From positions 1 to 64,000 of the forward strand of contig JAVVQG010000009.1 of NCBI GenBank assembly GCA_036655355.1: a stretch of DNA of 64,000 nucleotides. Direction: 5' to 3'. Positions within the stretch are counted from its first letter, which is position 1, and each line of letters begins with the position of its first letter. The notes beneath the pieces were generated by a model. It ran no database searches and was not told the origin of the DNA. It saw only the letters and a list, made by a program, of their open reading frames with translations. The stretch is from JAUNSR01 sp036655355. Lineage in GTDB: Bacteria; Bacteroidota; Bacteroidia; Bacteroidales; JAUNSR01. This document shows positions 1 through 7,790 of the stretch, piece after piece. Position numbers and translations under genes: made by a program.

Positions 1-11
1 TTCATAAAGAA

Positions 12-49
12 TGCACCCCAAAAGTTTTTTGTCTAACTTTTGGGGTGCA
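12..49. repeat. Perfect 15-bp inverted repeat, possible IS3-family terminus
   Basis: Arms 12-26 and 35-49 (TGCACCCCAAAAGTT and its complement) flank an 8-base loop. Read from 49 leftward, the right half gives TGCACCCCAAAAGTTAGACA, which resembles the ends of IS3-family (IS150 group) elements as I remember them. If so, the rest of the element lies left of the window. A simple terminator hairpin is the alternative. No transposase is visible here. Confidence 0.35.
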
Positions 50-186
50 CTTCAAGTTCATGCAAAGGAATGGGTCAGCCTCTTTTACTTTTATTGAGAA
101 AGAGGTTATTAAAACTCCGACCCCTTCCTGTTTTTTTACCAGATCATTCCTATTTTTTCACCAAAACATTACTGTATATTTACTTC

Positions 187-359
187 TTCAGTACTCTGAA
201 GAAGCCTATTCAGTACTTTGAAGCAGCCTCTTCAGTACTTTGAAGCAGCCTCTTCAGTACTCTGAAGCGCCTTCTTCAGTGCTTTGAAGCAGCTTCTTCA
301 GTACTCTGAAGCGCCTTCTTCAGTGCTTTGAAGCAGCCTCTTCAAAGCACTGAAGAGGC
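187..359. repeat. Tandem array of seven 22-bp palindromic units plus an inverted terminal copy
   Basis: Seven 22-base units begin at 187, 209, 231, 253, 275, 297 and 319. Each starts with a short dyad (TTCAGTACTYTGAA or TTCAGTGCTTTGAA) followed by an 8-base tail such as GCAGCCTC. Units 2 and 3 are identical. Units 4-5 and 6-7 form a 44-bp duplication differing at one base. At 341-359 a 19-base copy (TTCAAAGCACTGAAGAGGC) runs in the opposite direction, so the right end can fold into a long hairpin. The 22-base period rotates through all frames, so the array is not coding. There are no spacers, so it is not CRISPR. Nothing recognisable lies in 360-535. Confidence 0.85.
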
Positions 360-535
360 AAACGGAATGCTTCTTGACATGAATTGCTCCTATCCATTCT
401 AATTTTAGAAGTATCGATCGCTCTATTCTTCCCATTACATCTCCTCAAAAACCGACTCTGACGCAAACAAACGGAAACAACAAAAGCGGCTGTCATAAAC
501 AATGTGTCTTAGACAGCCGCTTTTCTAATATATGA

Positions 536-892
536 CTATTTAGGCAGATAACCATTCATTTTAAAATAATCGATCAAGTTTCCGATTACTTCTTTTATAT
601 TGCCTTGCAATTCCGGTGATAGATCGGGAATGTCACAAGAAAAACGATCTTCCATCCTTTTGAAGATATCACCTGGGAATAACGTCCATTCGGTTTCACG
701 AGAGAGGTCTTTATAGAAAGAAAGTTCAACGTAGTCGGCATGCATGATCACTTTCCCGAAGAAAGTTTTTTTATCTCCGTTAATCGCCCATACTTCATAG
801 TGGTGTTCTTGATCAATTGTAGCGGTCAAAGGAGGCACCTGATCTTTAAAATCCTCTCTGATTCTCTTGAATATAACTTTTAGCTTTTCCAT
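536..892 (-). CDS. Small conserved-looking protein, paralogue of the next gene (118 aa)
   Basis: I do not recognise the family with certainty. The 118-residue protein is soluble, with no signal peptide or membrane segment. It shares with its upstream neighbour (904-1278) the pattern VPP..AT.D...HYEV.A.N...K..FG near residues 19-46, a similar length and a helical C-terminus, so the two look like an old tandem duplication. The pattern of a strand-rich middle ending in a helix is loosely like DUF1801 proteins, but that is only an impression. Only 11 bases separate the two genes, so they are probably co-transcribed, with this one second. Confidence 0.7.
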   Translation of the reverse strand: MEKLKVIFKRIREDFKDQVPPLTATIDQEHHYEVWAINGDKKTFFGKVIMHADYVELSFYKDLSRETEWTLFPGDIFKRMEDRFSCDIPDLSPELQGNIKEVIGNLIDYFKMNGYLPK

Positions 893-903
893 ATTATTCT
901 ATT

Positions 904-1278
904 TTAAACAGCATACCAACCTTTTTCATTATAATAGTAAAGGAGCTGATTGCATGCATCTCGAATTGCAGAACTCAGTTCATGCTCATCAGCATCACGA
1001 ATGGCAATGCGCCTGTTTTCATTCATCATTTCTAATATCCGTTTTGGCACCAATTGTTTGAAATCCGACTCAGGAATATCTTCATTGAACCCCATCGTTA
1101 CTGTATTCCGATGAGCTATGCAATATCCAAAAAGATGTTTTGTACCGTTGTTGACAGCGGTGACTTCATAATGTTCTGGTGTATCTACAGTTGCCACACA
1201 TGGCGGAACTGCACTTTTAAGATATTGTTTAATCATCTCAAAAGACTTATTTACCAAAGGTTTGTTCGCTTCTGACAT
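904..1278 (-). CDS. Small conserved-looking protein, first of a tandem paralogous pair (124 aa)
   Basis: First gene of the pair with 536-892. At residues 24-51 it has VPPCVATVDTPEHYEV then A.NNGTKHLFG, matching the same region of its partner. Outside this region the two sequences have diverged strongly, notably in charge. No signal peptide, membrane helix, Cys cluster or obvious catalytic motif is visible. The start is the first Met, and no TAnnTTTG-type promoter was found in 1279-1407. Function unknown; a small ligand-binding or inhibitor-type protein is conceivable, but nothing here shows it. Confidence 0.7.
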   Translation of the reverse strand: MSEANKPLVNKSFEMIKQYLKSAVPPCVATVDTPEHYEVTAVNNGTKHLFGYCIAHRNTVTMGFNEDIPESDFKQLVPKRILEMMNENRRIAIRDADEHELSSAIRDACNQLLYYYNEKGWYAV

Positions 1279-1407
1279 AAGGCAATTATTATTTGTTAGT
1301 TGTTAATCTCTTTCATTAAAACACAGATCATGGAACTTTGTTTATTCGGGTTATTTATTTAGCATTTGTTGCCATTACGGTCTAATCATAACAAAAGCCG
1401 ATGTGGA

Positions 1408-2181
1408 TTATTTCTTCTTTGTAAGAATAGAGGAACGGGTCGTACGTACGATTTTTTTATTTTTTGTATAAGTATATGTTGAAGAGAGCAATGAGTTGGA
1501 AGTGAAGTCAATCAGATCGCCCGGGTTGATGGGGTTCCCCATGAAACGGGTTTCGAAATGTAGGTGTGGCCCGGAGGATCGGCCCGTGTTGCCTCCTAAT
1601 GCTATCGGTTCGCCTGCTACTACGTATTGATTTACTTTGACAAGAAATTTTGCAAGATGACCGTAGATTGTTTCCAATCCGTTCGGGTGCCGAATTACAA
1701 TGTAATAGCCATACCCACGTGGTTCATATCGTTCAATCCTTACTTTCCCTGAGAAGGCCGCCCGAATGGTATCTTTCATAGCGATCTTCAAATCCACACC
1801 GTAATGTTGCCGGGAGGAACGTTTTCCAAAAGAAGAGGTAACTTTCCCCTGTGCAGGAAATTCAAATCCTTTCAAGTCAATATTGAACGTATCAGGGATT
1901 GCTGATTTTGGGAAAGAGGCAGGAGTGAGGAATTCATGATGCCAAGATGAATATAATTGGCTTGCCGGATAGGTTTCTTTTCCGGTAGAAGCTCTGTATG
2001 GGATAACAATTTCATTCGACGAACTCTTTTGAAGCAGCGTATCTTGTTTCAAAAGGAGGTGGGTCGTATCTACACTCAGAGAATCTCTTTGCAAAGTATC
2101 TTGCTGAGAAAGTATCCCGGCGGTAAATAAAAACAACAATAGGAAGATGATCGGATAAATTTTCTTTGCGCGTCGTTTCAT
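1408..2181 (-). CDS. M23 family (LytM-type) metallopeptidase
   Basis: A 257-residue envelope protein likely to cut or help regulate cutting of peptidoglycan cross-bridges. Residues 9-25 form a hydrophobic signal/anchor, followed by a polar linker to about 105. The M23 domain then runs to about 225. Zinc ligands are visible as H126xxxD130 and H206-L-H208, with H175 as the further conserved His, so the enzyme should be active rather than a degenerate LytM activator. The basic C-terminal tail (about 235-257) is unusual but short. The gene stands alone on the minus strand. A candidate -7 box (TATCTTTG on the minus strand) is at 2231-2238, about 50 bases upstream, without a good -33 box. Confidence 0.9.
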   Translation of the reverse strand: MKRRAKKIYPIIFLLLFLFTAGILSQQDTLQRDSLSVDTTHLLLKQDTLLQKSSSNEIVIPYRASTGKETYPASQLYSSWHHEFLTPASFPKSAIPDTFNIDLKGFEFPAQGKVTSSFGKRSSRQHYGVDLKIAMKDTIRAAFSGKVRIERYEPRGYGYYIVIRHPNGLETIYGHLAKFLVKVNQYVVAGEPIALGGNTGRSSGPHLHFETRFMGNPINPGDLIDFTSNSLLSSTYTYTKNKKIVRTTRSSILTKKK

Positions 2182-2518
2182 CTATAAGAGAATTTATTTG
2201 AATACTAAGGAGTACGAGGACCTTAAAAAACAAAGATACCCGGAACGTATTTTCTTTCTGTCGGGCTTAAAAAGAGATTAGTTTACTTCAATAAAACAAC
2301 CGGCCGGTACAAAAGGATTAAGAAGAGTCTGGCGTATAGGTTCTTATTATTGTAAGATAATAATGAAGAGGAGATATTTAGAATATTGCTATTGAAAATT
2401 GTTATTATTGCATAAAGGGGGTCTTTTTAAACGCTTTATAATTAGTTGATTTTGAATTGCTGTGAACCAATGAACAAAGCCACTTGTTATTTAAACAGGA
2501 TAGATCAAATTTCAAATT
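2182..2518. other. Intergenic region with divergent promoters expected
   Basis: This 337-base gap separates the divergent M23 gene and the unknown gene at 2519. It holds the candidate minus-strand -7 box CAAAGATA at 2231-2238 and a small dyad TTATTAT/ATAATAA at about 2345-2364. No open frame, RNA gene or terminator is recognisable. Confidence 0.4.
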
Positions 2519-3247
2519 ATGAGAAAAGATAACGAACAACTTTCAGACGTTTTACAGCATGAGTATAATAAAAAGACCAATTATTATACCCATACCGAAG
2601 TACCTGACGGCGTCTCTTTTGAAATAGACGGATACATATTGAAAGCTAAGTATCCATCAGAATTGGTGGAAAAGGAGTTAAACAATACGGACTCTTTTGA
2701 GGGATGGTTCATGGTATGCAGGCGTTGGGGAGTATTTGATAAATACGTATTTGATTGGAACGAACCTGCGGATACAACAACGAAAGGATATCAGGATTTT
2801 CTGTTTAGGGTAAAACATTTCTATACACAGTTTTCTTCCTGGTTTGAATTGAGTAAAGAGGGTCAGAAACGGATCGAACAGATAGCTCCGGCTAATTATG
2901 TGTGTGACAAATGCGTATTGGAGTCAATTATCGACATCGCGTGGCTTTTTGAAACGGGAAATAAAATTAAGGTAGAGATTCCTGAGGAATGGGAAATCCA
3001 TTTTGAACAAGGAGAGGTCCAGATGAAAATAGCTGATCCCGATTTTGGAAATGAGCCGTTAACTGAAGAGGAGTCACAGATATATTCTCCGTGGCAGTTA
3101 CTAGTGAATCGTTGGGCATATCTGCCTACTTCGCCTAAATCTGATAAACAAACGCTTCGTTCGTGGGATTCGATGCCTAAGGAAGTCCAAAAACTTATAA
3201 AAGTGGGCTTTACAGAAAGAAGTTTCCCATATCCATCTGAATATTAA
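2519..3247 (+). CDS. Unrecognised protein (242 aa)
   Basis: I do not recognise this protein. It is soluble, acidic and rich in aromatic residues (many Trp and Tyr), with no signal peptide or transmembrane segment. A single C-x-x-C pair sits in YVCDKCVLES at about residues 120-129, which could bind metal but is not flanked by a second pair. The C-terminal half contains a proline/serine-rich segment and ends in FPYPSEY. Codon use and base composition look like the neighbours, so there is no sign of recent transfer. The following cupin gene starts 42 bases later on the same strand, and the two may be co-transcribed. Confidence 0.7.
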   Translation: MRKDNEQLSDVLQHEYNKKTNYYTHTEVPDGVSFEIDGYILKAKYPSELVEKELNNTDSFEGWFMVCRRWGVFDKYVFDWNEPADTTTKGYQDFLFRVKHFYTQFSSWFELSKEGQKRIEQIAPANYVCDKCVLESIIDIAWLFETGNKIKVEIPEEWEIHFEQGEVQMKIADPDFGNEPLTEEESQIYSPWQLLVNRWAYLPTSPKSDKQTLRSWDSMPKEVQKLIKVGFTERSFPYPSEY

Positions 3248-3289
3248 CCCGGTATCCGGTTGAGTACCTGATACATTAACTAAATCGGT

Positions 3290-3586
3290 ATGAAAGTTGT
3301 AAATCTTAATGACGTCAAGGAGCCCAAAGCCCTTCTTTTGGCGAATGATTTGCTAAAAGTCTATTATCTGGAATTTGAAGAAGGAGGTGGTTTGCCTCAT
3401 CACTCTCTCAATGGAGTGGGAGTCGTTCAGATTCTTGAAGGAAATATTACGATAGAATTTGATACAGGTGATAAATTTGATTTGAAAAAAGGAGATCTTC
3501 TGGAATTCAAATCTTCCATTATACATACGGTAAAGGCTTTAACCCACGCTAAAGTGCTCTTAACAAATGCAAGTTACAGTAATTGA
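3290..3586 (+). CDS. Small cupin-domain protein (98 aa)
   Basis: A single-domain cupin of 98 residues. The first cupin motif is seen around residues 33-55 (EGGGLPHHSLNG then V..ILEGNITIEF), with H37/H38. The second is around 65-82 (KKGDLLEFKSSIIHTVKA), with H79. These would form a small beta barrel with one metal site, as in many stand-alone cupins of unknown substrate. It lies 42 bases behind the unknown gene at 2519-3247. The specific ligand or reaction cannot be read from the sequence. Confidence 0.85.
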   Translation: MKVVNLNDVKEPKALLLANDLLKVYYLEFEEGGGLPHHSLNGVGVVQILEGNITIEFDTGDKFDLKKGDLLEFKSSIIHTVKALTHAKVLLTNASYSN

Positions 3587-3682
3587 TCAACAATGGGTTT
3601 AAAGCAAGTTTAATAGTTTATAAGGTGTGTATTTTTAAGTAAAGCCACAAGCATTTTAGGAGAATCAAGCTTGTGGCTTCTT

Positions 3683-4438
3683 TTATTTTAATAACCCGGC
3701 CTCGCCTATACCAAATAGGGCAAAGTCATAACGAATAGGGTCGGATGGATCGAACTCACGCAGAACAGAAGTAAGTGATTCAACTGTTTTACGGTCATTC
3801 TGTTTTCTATCGACCATTCCTAATAATCGTGAAATATTTGCCACATGCGTATCTAGCGGGATGTAAAGAGCTGCAGGGGAAACTTTTTTCCAACATCCTA
3901 TGTCTACGATCCCGTCTTGTCTGACCATCCAACGTAAATACATGTGAAAGCGTTTGCACGCAGAATTCTTCATCGGAGAGGAGAGATGCTTCTCTGCACG
4001 GTTGCCCGGTTCATTATTCCCCAATATTATTTGTTCACGGAGAGAAGAAATTCCATCGAACGGATCGCGTCCTTCAAAGAATTGCTCCAAAGATGAATAA
4101 CGATTGTATATGTGACGTAACCCTTTACATAAATAGATGAAATCATTCGAATTAAACGTACGATGAAGCGTATAGGGGATTGAATTGGTTTCTAAGGTAG
4201 ATTCCATGATAAATCCAAAGGGTGAACTTCCCATGGAAGAGAGCATGTTATCGACATTTCGAAGAATCATAGAACGTTTTCCCCAGGAGATCAAAGCCGT
4301 AAGAAGTCCCGCGACCTCTATATCTTGTAAATTATCATACCTTTTGGGAAATTGAACAGGATCATTGGACACAAATTCAGGAACATTGATCCGGTCTACA
4401 AATTCATCAAGCAATTCTTTTATCTCATTCTTTTCCAT
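3683..4438 (-). CDS. TIGR02757/DUF2400 family protein
   Basis: A 251-residue soluble protein that I recognise as the TIGR02757 (DUF2400) family, widespread in Bacteroidetes and Epsilonproteobacteria and without an established function. Family-like features are an N-terminal LLTALISWGKRSMILRN segment near residues 45-61 and a C-terminal segment with PLDTHVANISRLLG, then DPSDPIRYDFALFGIGEAGLL. The latter echoes helix-hairpin-helix DNA glycosylase folds; that resemblance is inference. Upstream sits a 50-base element (4451-4500) also found upstream of the DUF308 gene at 39351-39860, at almost the same distance from the start codon. Confidence 0.85.
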   Translation of the reverse strand: MEKNEIKELLDEFVDRINVPEFVSNDPVQFPKRYDNLQDIEVAGLLTALISWGKRSMILRNVDNMLSSMGSSPFGFIMESTLETNSIPYTLHRTFNSNDFIYLCKGLRHIYNRYSSLEQFFEGRDPFDGISSLREQIILGNNEPGNRAEKHLSSPMKNSACKRFHMYLRWMVRQDGIVDIGCWKKVSPAALYIPLDTHVANISRLLGMVDRKQNDRKTVESLTSVLREFDPSDPIRYDFALFGIGEAGLLK

Positions 4439-4450
4439 TTGTATCTTTTT

Positions 4451-4500
4451 TTATCTAACATCAAGGTCAAATGCGCCATCTACCTGTCTTTAGTTGATTT
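4451..4500 (-). promoter_or_regulatory. Repeated 5' element, copy A
   Basis: Read as plus strand, 4451-4500 matches 39875-39924 at 39 of 50 positions by hand alignment, with a perfect 17-base core AAGGTCAAATGCGCCAT at 4463-4479. The core ends 24 bases upstream of the start codon of the minus-strand DUF2400 gene. Shared position and orientation point to a common leader, operator or promoter part. A degenerate mobile repeat is the alternative. Confidence 0.55.
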
Positions 4501-4523
4501 CCCAGACCTTATCTAAAGGTAGT

Positions 4524-5702
4524 TTATCGAGATGAATTAACCGCCTTTTCTAATTGTTGTAATGCTTTTTTAAGAACCTCATGGGGGGTGGCAATATTCA
4601 ACCGCATGAATCCAGCTCCTCCGGGACCGAAACTTTCACCATCGTTCAGTGCAAGTCGGGCTTTATCAACGAATAGAGATATGAGTTGTTGGTGATTTAG
4701 CTGTAATCCCCTGCAATCAAGCCAAACAAGGAAGGAGGCTTGGGGACGTATCATCCGAATCTGAGGTATATTTTTACCCATAAAATCTTCAACAAATTGA
4801 ATATTGCTCTCTAAATAACACATCAATTGTTTGAGCCACTCTTCACCTTCCGTATAGGCTGCTTCAGTTGCAATTATAGAAAATATCGAAGGATAATTAA
4901 ATTCATTCGCATTGAGATAATCGAAAAAGCATGTACGGATCTTCTCATTAGGTACGATTGCATAGGAACTTACTATGCCGGCTATATTGAAAGTTTTGGA
5001 GGGAGCCATGAAAGTGATTGAATTATTTGCAGCACACTCAGAAACGGATGCAAAAGGGAAATGAGTGAAGCCCTTGTGAATCATCTCTGAATGGATTTCA
5101 TCCGAAATAACCAAGATATTGTTCTTTGAACATATTTCGGCTAGTTTGAGTAATGTGTCCTTATCCCAAACGATTCCTCCTGGATTATGCGGATTGCAAA
5201 GAATCAAGACCTTGCATTTTTCATCGATAATTTCTTCTAATTGGGTAAAATCCATTTCATATCCTTGATTCCTCTTTTTCAATGGATTATTTACGATAAT
5301 TCGCCCATTTTCCTCAGGGATAATTCGAAATGGATGGTAAACTGGCGGTTGAATAATGACTTTGTCACCAGGCTGTGTGAAGGCTTGTAAAACCATACCG
5401 ATTCCTTTTACGATACCCGGTATGAAACTCAGCCATTCTCTCTTTACCTTCCAATTGTGTTTATCACTAACCCATTGAATCAATGTTTGATAGTAGCTTT
5501 CGGGAACAGAAGGGTAACCAAGGATCGGATGGTCGAGCCTTTTGCGGATGGCATCTAGAATAAAATCGGGTGTAGGGAAATCCATATCAGCAACCCAGAG
5601 TGGGATAAGATCGGATGTGCCATAAAGATCCTTGAGAGCTTCAGTCTTCACTGAGTTCGTCTGCGTTCGATCAATTATTCGATTGAAATCATATTGTTTC
5701 AT
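4524..5702 (-). CDS. MalY/PatB family PLP-dependent aminotransferase / cystathionine beta-lyase
   Basis: A full-length 392-residue fold-type I PLP enzyme. The N-terminus (DFNRIIDRTQTNSVK, then PLWVADMDFPTP at about 34-45) is typical of the MalY/PatB branch, which splits C-S bonds of cystathionine or cysteine conjugates rather than transaminating. Visible PLP-site residues are N170-P-H-N-P-G-G176, D201-E-I-H204 and the Schiff-base lysine K236 in APSKTFN. No signal peptide, so cytosolic. Exact substrate (cystathionine, cysteine or other) is not decided by sequence. Transcribed toward the DUF2400 gene with an 85-base gap. Confidence 0.9.
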   Translation of the reverse strand: MKQYDFNRIIDRTQTNSVKTEALKDLYGTSDLIPLWVADMDFPTPDFILDAIRKRLDHPILGYPSVPESYYQTLIQWVSDKHNWKVKREWLSFIPGIVKGIGMVLQAFTQPGDKVIIQPPVYHPFRIIPEENGRIIVNNPLKKRNQGYEMDFTQLEEIIDEKCKVLILCNPHNPGGIVWDKDTLLKLAEICSKNNILVISDEIHSEMIHKGFTHFPFASVSECAANNSITFMAPSKTFNIAGIVSSYAIVPNEKIRTCFFDYLNANEFNYPSIFSIIATEAAYTEGEEWLKQLMCYLESNIQFVEDFMGKNIPQIRMIRPQASFLVWLDCRGLQLNHQQLISLFVDKARLALNDGESFGPGGAGFMRLNIATPHEVLKKALQQLEKAVNSSR

Positions 5703-5933
5703 GTGCTATAATCTTTAATTTAACTTTAAGCATAAAAATACGCTAATCACTCAACTTATTAACGAATAAAAATATTCATATTTATTATAAAAATAGTATG
5801 AGTAAGGGGTTTTGTTTAAAGGGTTTTTCATAATTTGCACGGTAGAAAAAGAAAAGAACAAATGATTCGTTCAGATGTTATGAATAATAGGTTATTTTCT
5901 GCCTGAGTTTAAATAAATATTATCTTTTAGAAA

Positions 5934-6503
5934 ATGAATATTACAGGAATTGTATTGGCAGGAGGGCGAAGTGTGCGTTTCGGCTCAAATAAAGCTATAT
6001 CTATGTTTCAGAATAAGACGATGATTAAGCATAGTATTGATCTTCTTGCAAAATTTTGTGATCAGGTGATCATTAGCGGTGATAAAGAGGAATATGTGCG
6101 ATATGGTTATCCTTGCATTCCGGATAAATATGAAAATATCGGACCCCTTGGAGGTGTTTGTAGCTCTCTTGAAGCATCCCCTACAGATGTTAATGTTGTA
6201 GTTACCTGTGATATGCCTTTGGTGACGGAGGAGATGATTCGAAAATTACTTGAAGCTCATCAATCTGGGAAAATAACAGTTTTCGACAGAGACAACAACG
6301 ATATATATCCTTTTCCGGGAATTTACGAAAAAACACATTTACCTCTTCTGACGGATATAATTCATTCTGGGAAATATCAGATTCGCGAAGCAATAAATAG
6401 AAATGAGGGGATTCGGGTACCACTTGAGTCAGATGAAGTTATCTGCATGTCAAATGTAAATACCAATGATGAACTGCTTTCTCTCGAAAAATGTAAGATC
6501 TGA
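5934..6503 (+). CDS. mobA: Molybdenum cofactor guanylyltransferase
   Basis: A 189-residue nucleotidyltransferase that would attach GMP from GTP to molybdopterin, making the bis-MGD or MGD cofactor. The signature LAGGRSVRFGSNK occupies residues 8-20, and the metal-binding CDMP sits at 92-95. A PLGGVCSSLE segment at 71-80 fits the MobA/CTP-transferase-like family. Length is normal for MobA. No other molybdopterin genes are in the window, so the pathway must be elsewhere. A related NTP-transferase of different specificity is a less likely alternative. Confidence 0.85.
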   Translation: MNITGIVLAGGRSVRFGSNKAISMFQNKTMIKHSIDLLAKFCDQVIISGDKEEYVRYGYPCIPDKYENIGPLGGVCSSLEASPTDVNVVVTCDMPLVTEEMIRKLLEAHQSGKITVFDRDNNDIYPFPGIYEKTHLPLLTDIIHSGKYQIREAINRNEGIRVPLESDEVICMSNVNTNDELLSLEKCKI

Positions 6504-6667
6504 TCTGAATTGTCATTACATAATACCTTCAGAAGGATTGTTGTTGAACACATCTGTTCCATCGATTTATCCAAGTTGCATTGACAGACAGCTCTTTAAC
6601 GAATTAGTATAGATGCATTGTTCGGAGGGTCGTTATTATTGTGTATCTTTCCAAAAAAAAATAAGTT

Positions 6668-7021
6668 ATGGAAGTATTGAAGCTCCTTATTAAATCAAAA
6701 TCTTTTGAAGAAGTGATTTCCGGCAAAAGAAAATTAGAAGTAAGAGAAATTACACCCTCTACTCAATCTAAATATTTAATTGTCACACCGAATGAGGTGA
6801 CGATAAAACTTTATGATGCGATTCGTTTTGTTGCGGGAAATGAACCGGACGCACCGGAAGCGTTGGTGAAAGTTGAAAAAACGGAATTAGACTTTGAACC
6901 GGATGAAGAAGGATACATCCAACTTTACGAAGAGGGGAAAGCGTTGTATATTGAAGGCGGAGAGATGTATTATACGCTTGGAGAGATCCTTGAAACTAAA
7001 AATATCCACAGATTCTCCTGA
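6668..7021 (+). CDS. Probable ASCH/PUA-like small protein (117 aa)
   Basis: A 117-residue soluble protein. The opening LLIKSKSFEEVISGKRKLEVREI (residues 5-27) resembles the ASCH-domain start, in which a residue stretch like F..I..G.K..E.R precedes a small PUA-like beta barrel proposed to bind RNA or modified bases. The remainder is acidic and ends in a short helix. The assignment rests on that one motif, so it is tentative. It stands between mobA and the deformylase-family gene on the same strand, separated by more than 100 bases on each side. Confidence 0.55.
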   Translation: MEVLKLLIKSKSFEEVISGKRKLEVREITPSTQSKYLIVTPNEVTIKLYDAIRFVAGNEPDAPEALVKVEKTELDFEPDEEGYIQLYEEGKALYIEGGEMYYTLGEILETKNIHRFS

Positions 7022-7127
7022 TATTTTCATCTTACGGGATATACTTCCGAAATAAGAGATACTTCTGAATGTCTCTCCTCAAGGGAACATTCTTTAAAAT
7101 GTCAATTAGGAATATTTTATTATTTAT

Positions 7128-7703
7128 ATGAACTTGAATAATCAGATTTCACTCCCTTCTAACGGGGGTTTTTCTGCAAATGAGATCAATCTGATTCATT
7201 CCGGCGATGGATTAATGACTCTGTATACGGTTGAAAATGAAGCTGAATTACATTTTCTTCATCAAAAAGCCGTTGATCTTTCTCAGTCGGATTTATTAAC
7301 TACCGAATATAAGCGTCTGAAAGACAGAATGCTCCTTACTGTAACAAATCCAGATCGGGAAGGAGTAGGAATTGCAGCTCCTCAAGTAGGAGTTCAAAAG
7401 AGATTAATTGCCGTACAACGTCTTGATTTAGAAGGAATGCCTTTTCGATTCTACGTGAATCCAGTTATATTCGGTTACTCCCAGCAAAAAAAAGTAGGTT
7501 CGGAAGGGTGTCTTTCTGTTCCTGATAGAAATGGGAATGTAAATCGTTCTTTGGCGATTAAATTGCGCTATTTGGATGAAGATACTTTCGAAATAAAAGA
7601 GGAAATGATTACAGGTTTTACTGCTATCATTTTTCAACATGAGGTGGATCACCTTAACGGAGTCCTTTATATTGACAAACTTGAACAGAAAACAGAAGTG
7701 TGA
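7128..7703 (+). CDS. def: Peptide deformylase family protein, N-terminally extended form
   Basis: All three deformylase motifs are intact: GVGIAAPQ at 79-86, EGCLS at 126-130 and QHEVDH at 170-175, giving the Cys-His-His metal site and catalytic Glu. The family removes formyl from the N-terminal Met of new proteins. The 75-residue extension ahead of motif 1 (FSANEINLIHSGDG then TLYTVENEAEL.FL) matches the second, often exported, deformylase-like protein of Bacteroidetes, as I remember it, rather than the short housekeeping enzyme. Here no signal peptide is visible from this Met, so either this copy is cytosolic or the true start differs. A strong shared terminator follows. Confidence 0.85.
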   Translation: MNLNNQISLPSNGGFSANEINLIHSGDGLMTLYTVENEAELHFLHQKAVDLSQSDLLTTEYKRLKDRMLLTVTNPDREGVGIAAPQVGVQKRLIAVQRLDLEGMPFRFYVNPVIFGYSQQKKVGSEGCLSVPDRNGNVNRSLAIKLRYLDEDTFEIKEEMITGFTAIIFQHEVDHLNGVLYIDKLEQKTEV

Positions 7704-7715
7704 TTTTAGAGAAAT

Positions 7716-7762
7716 AAAGAGAGACAATATCGGAGTATTTGAACTCGATATTGTCTCTCTTT
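7716..7762. terminator. Bidirectional terminator between def and htpG
   Basis: A perfect 17-bp stem (AAAGAGAGACAATATCG at 7716-7732 and its complement at 7746-7762) with a 13-base loop and T/A runs on both flanks sits between two converging genes. Confidence 0.9.
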
Positions 7763-7790
7763 TTATCTATTTACTTATGAGATGAGTATG

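Noticed and set aside
40..243. 67-codon open frame over the left-end hairpin and repeats
   Set aside because: It runs into the 22-base repeat array, which cycles through frames; composition is not protein-like.
187..340. CRISPR array
   Set aside because: The units follow each other directly, with no unique spacers, and each varies slightly. This is a tandem repeat.
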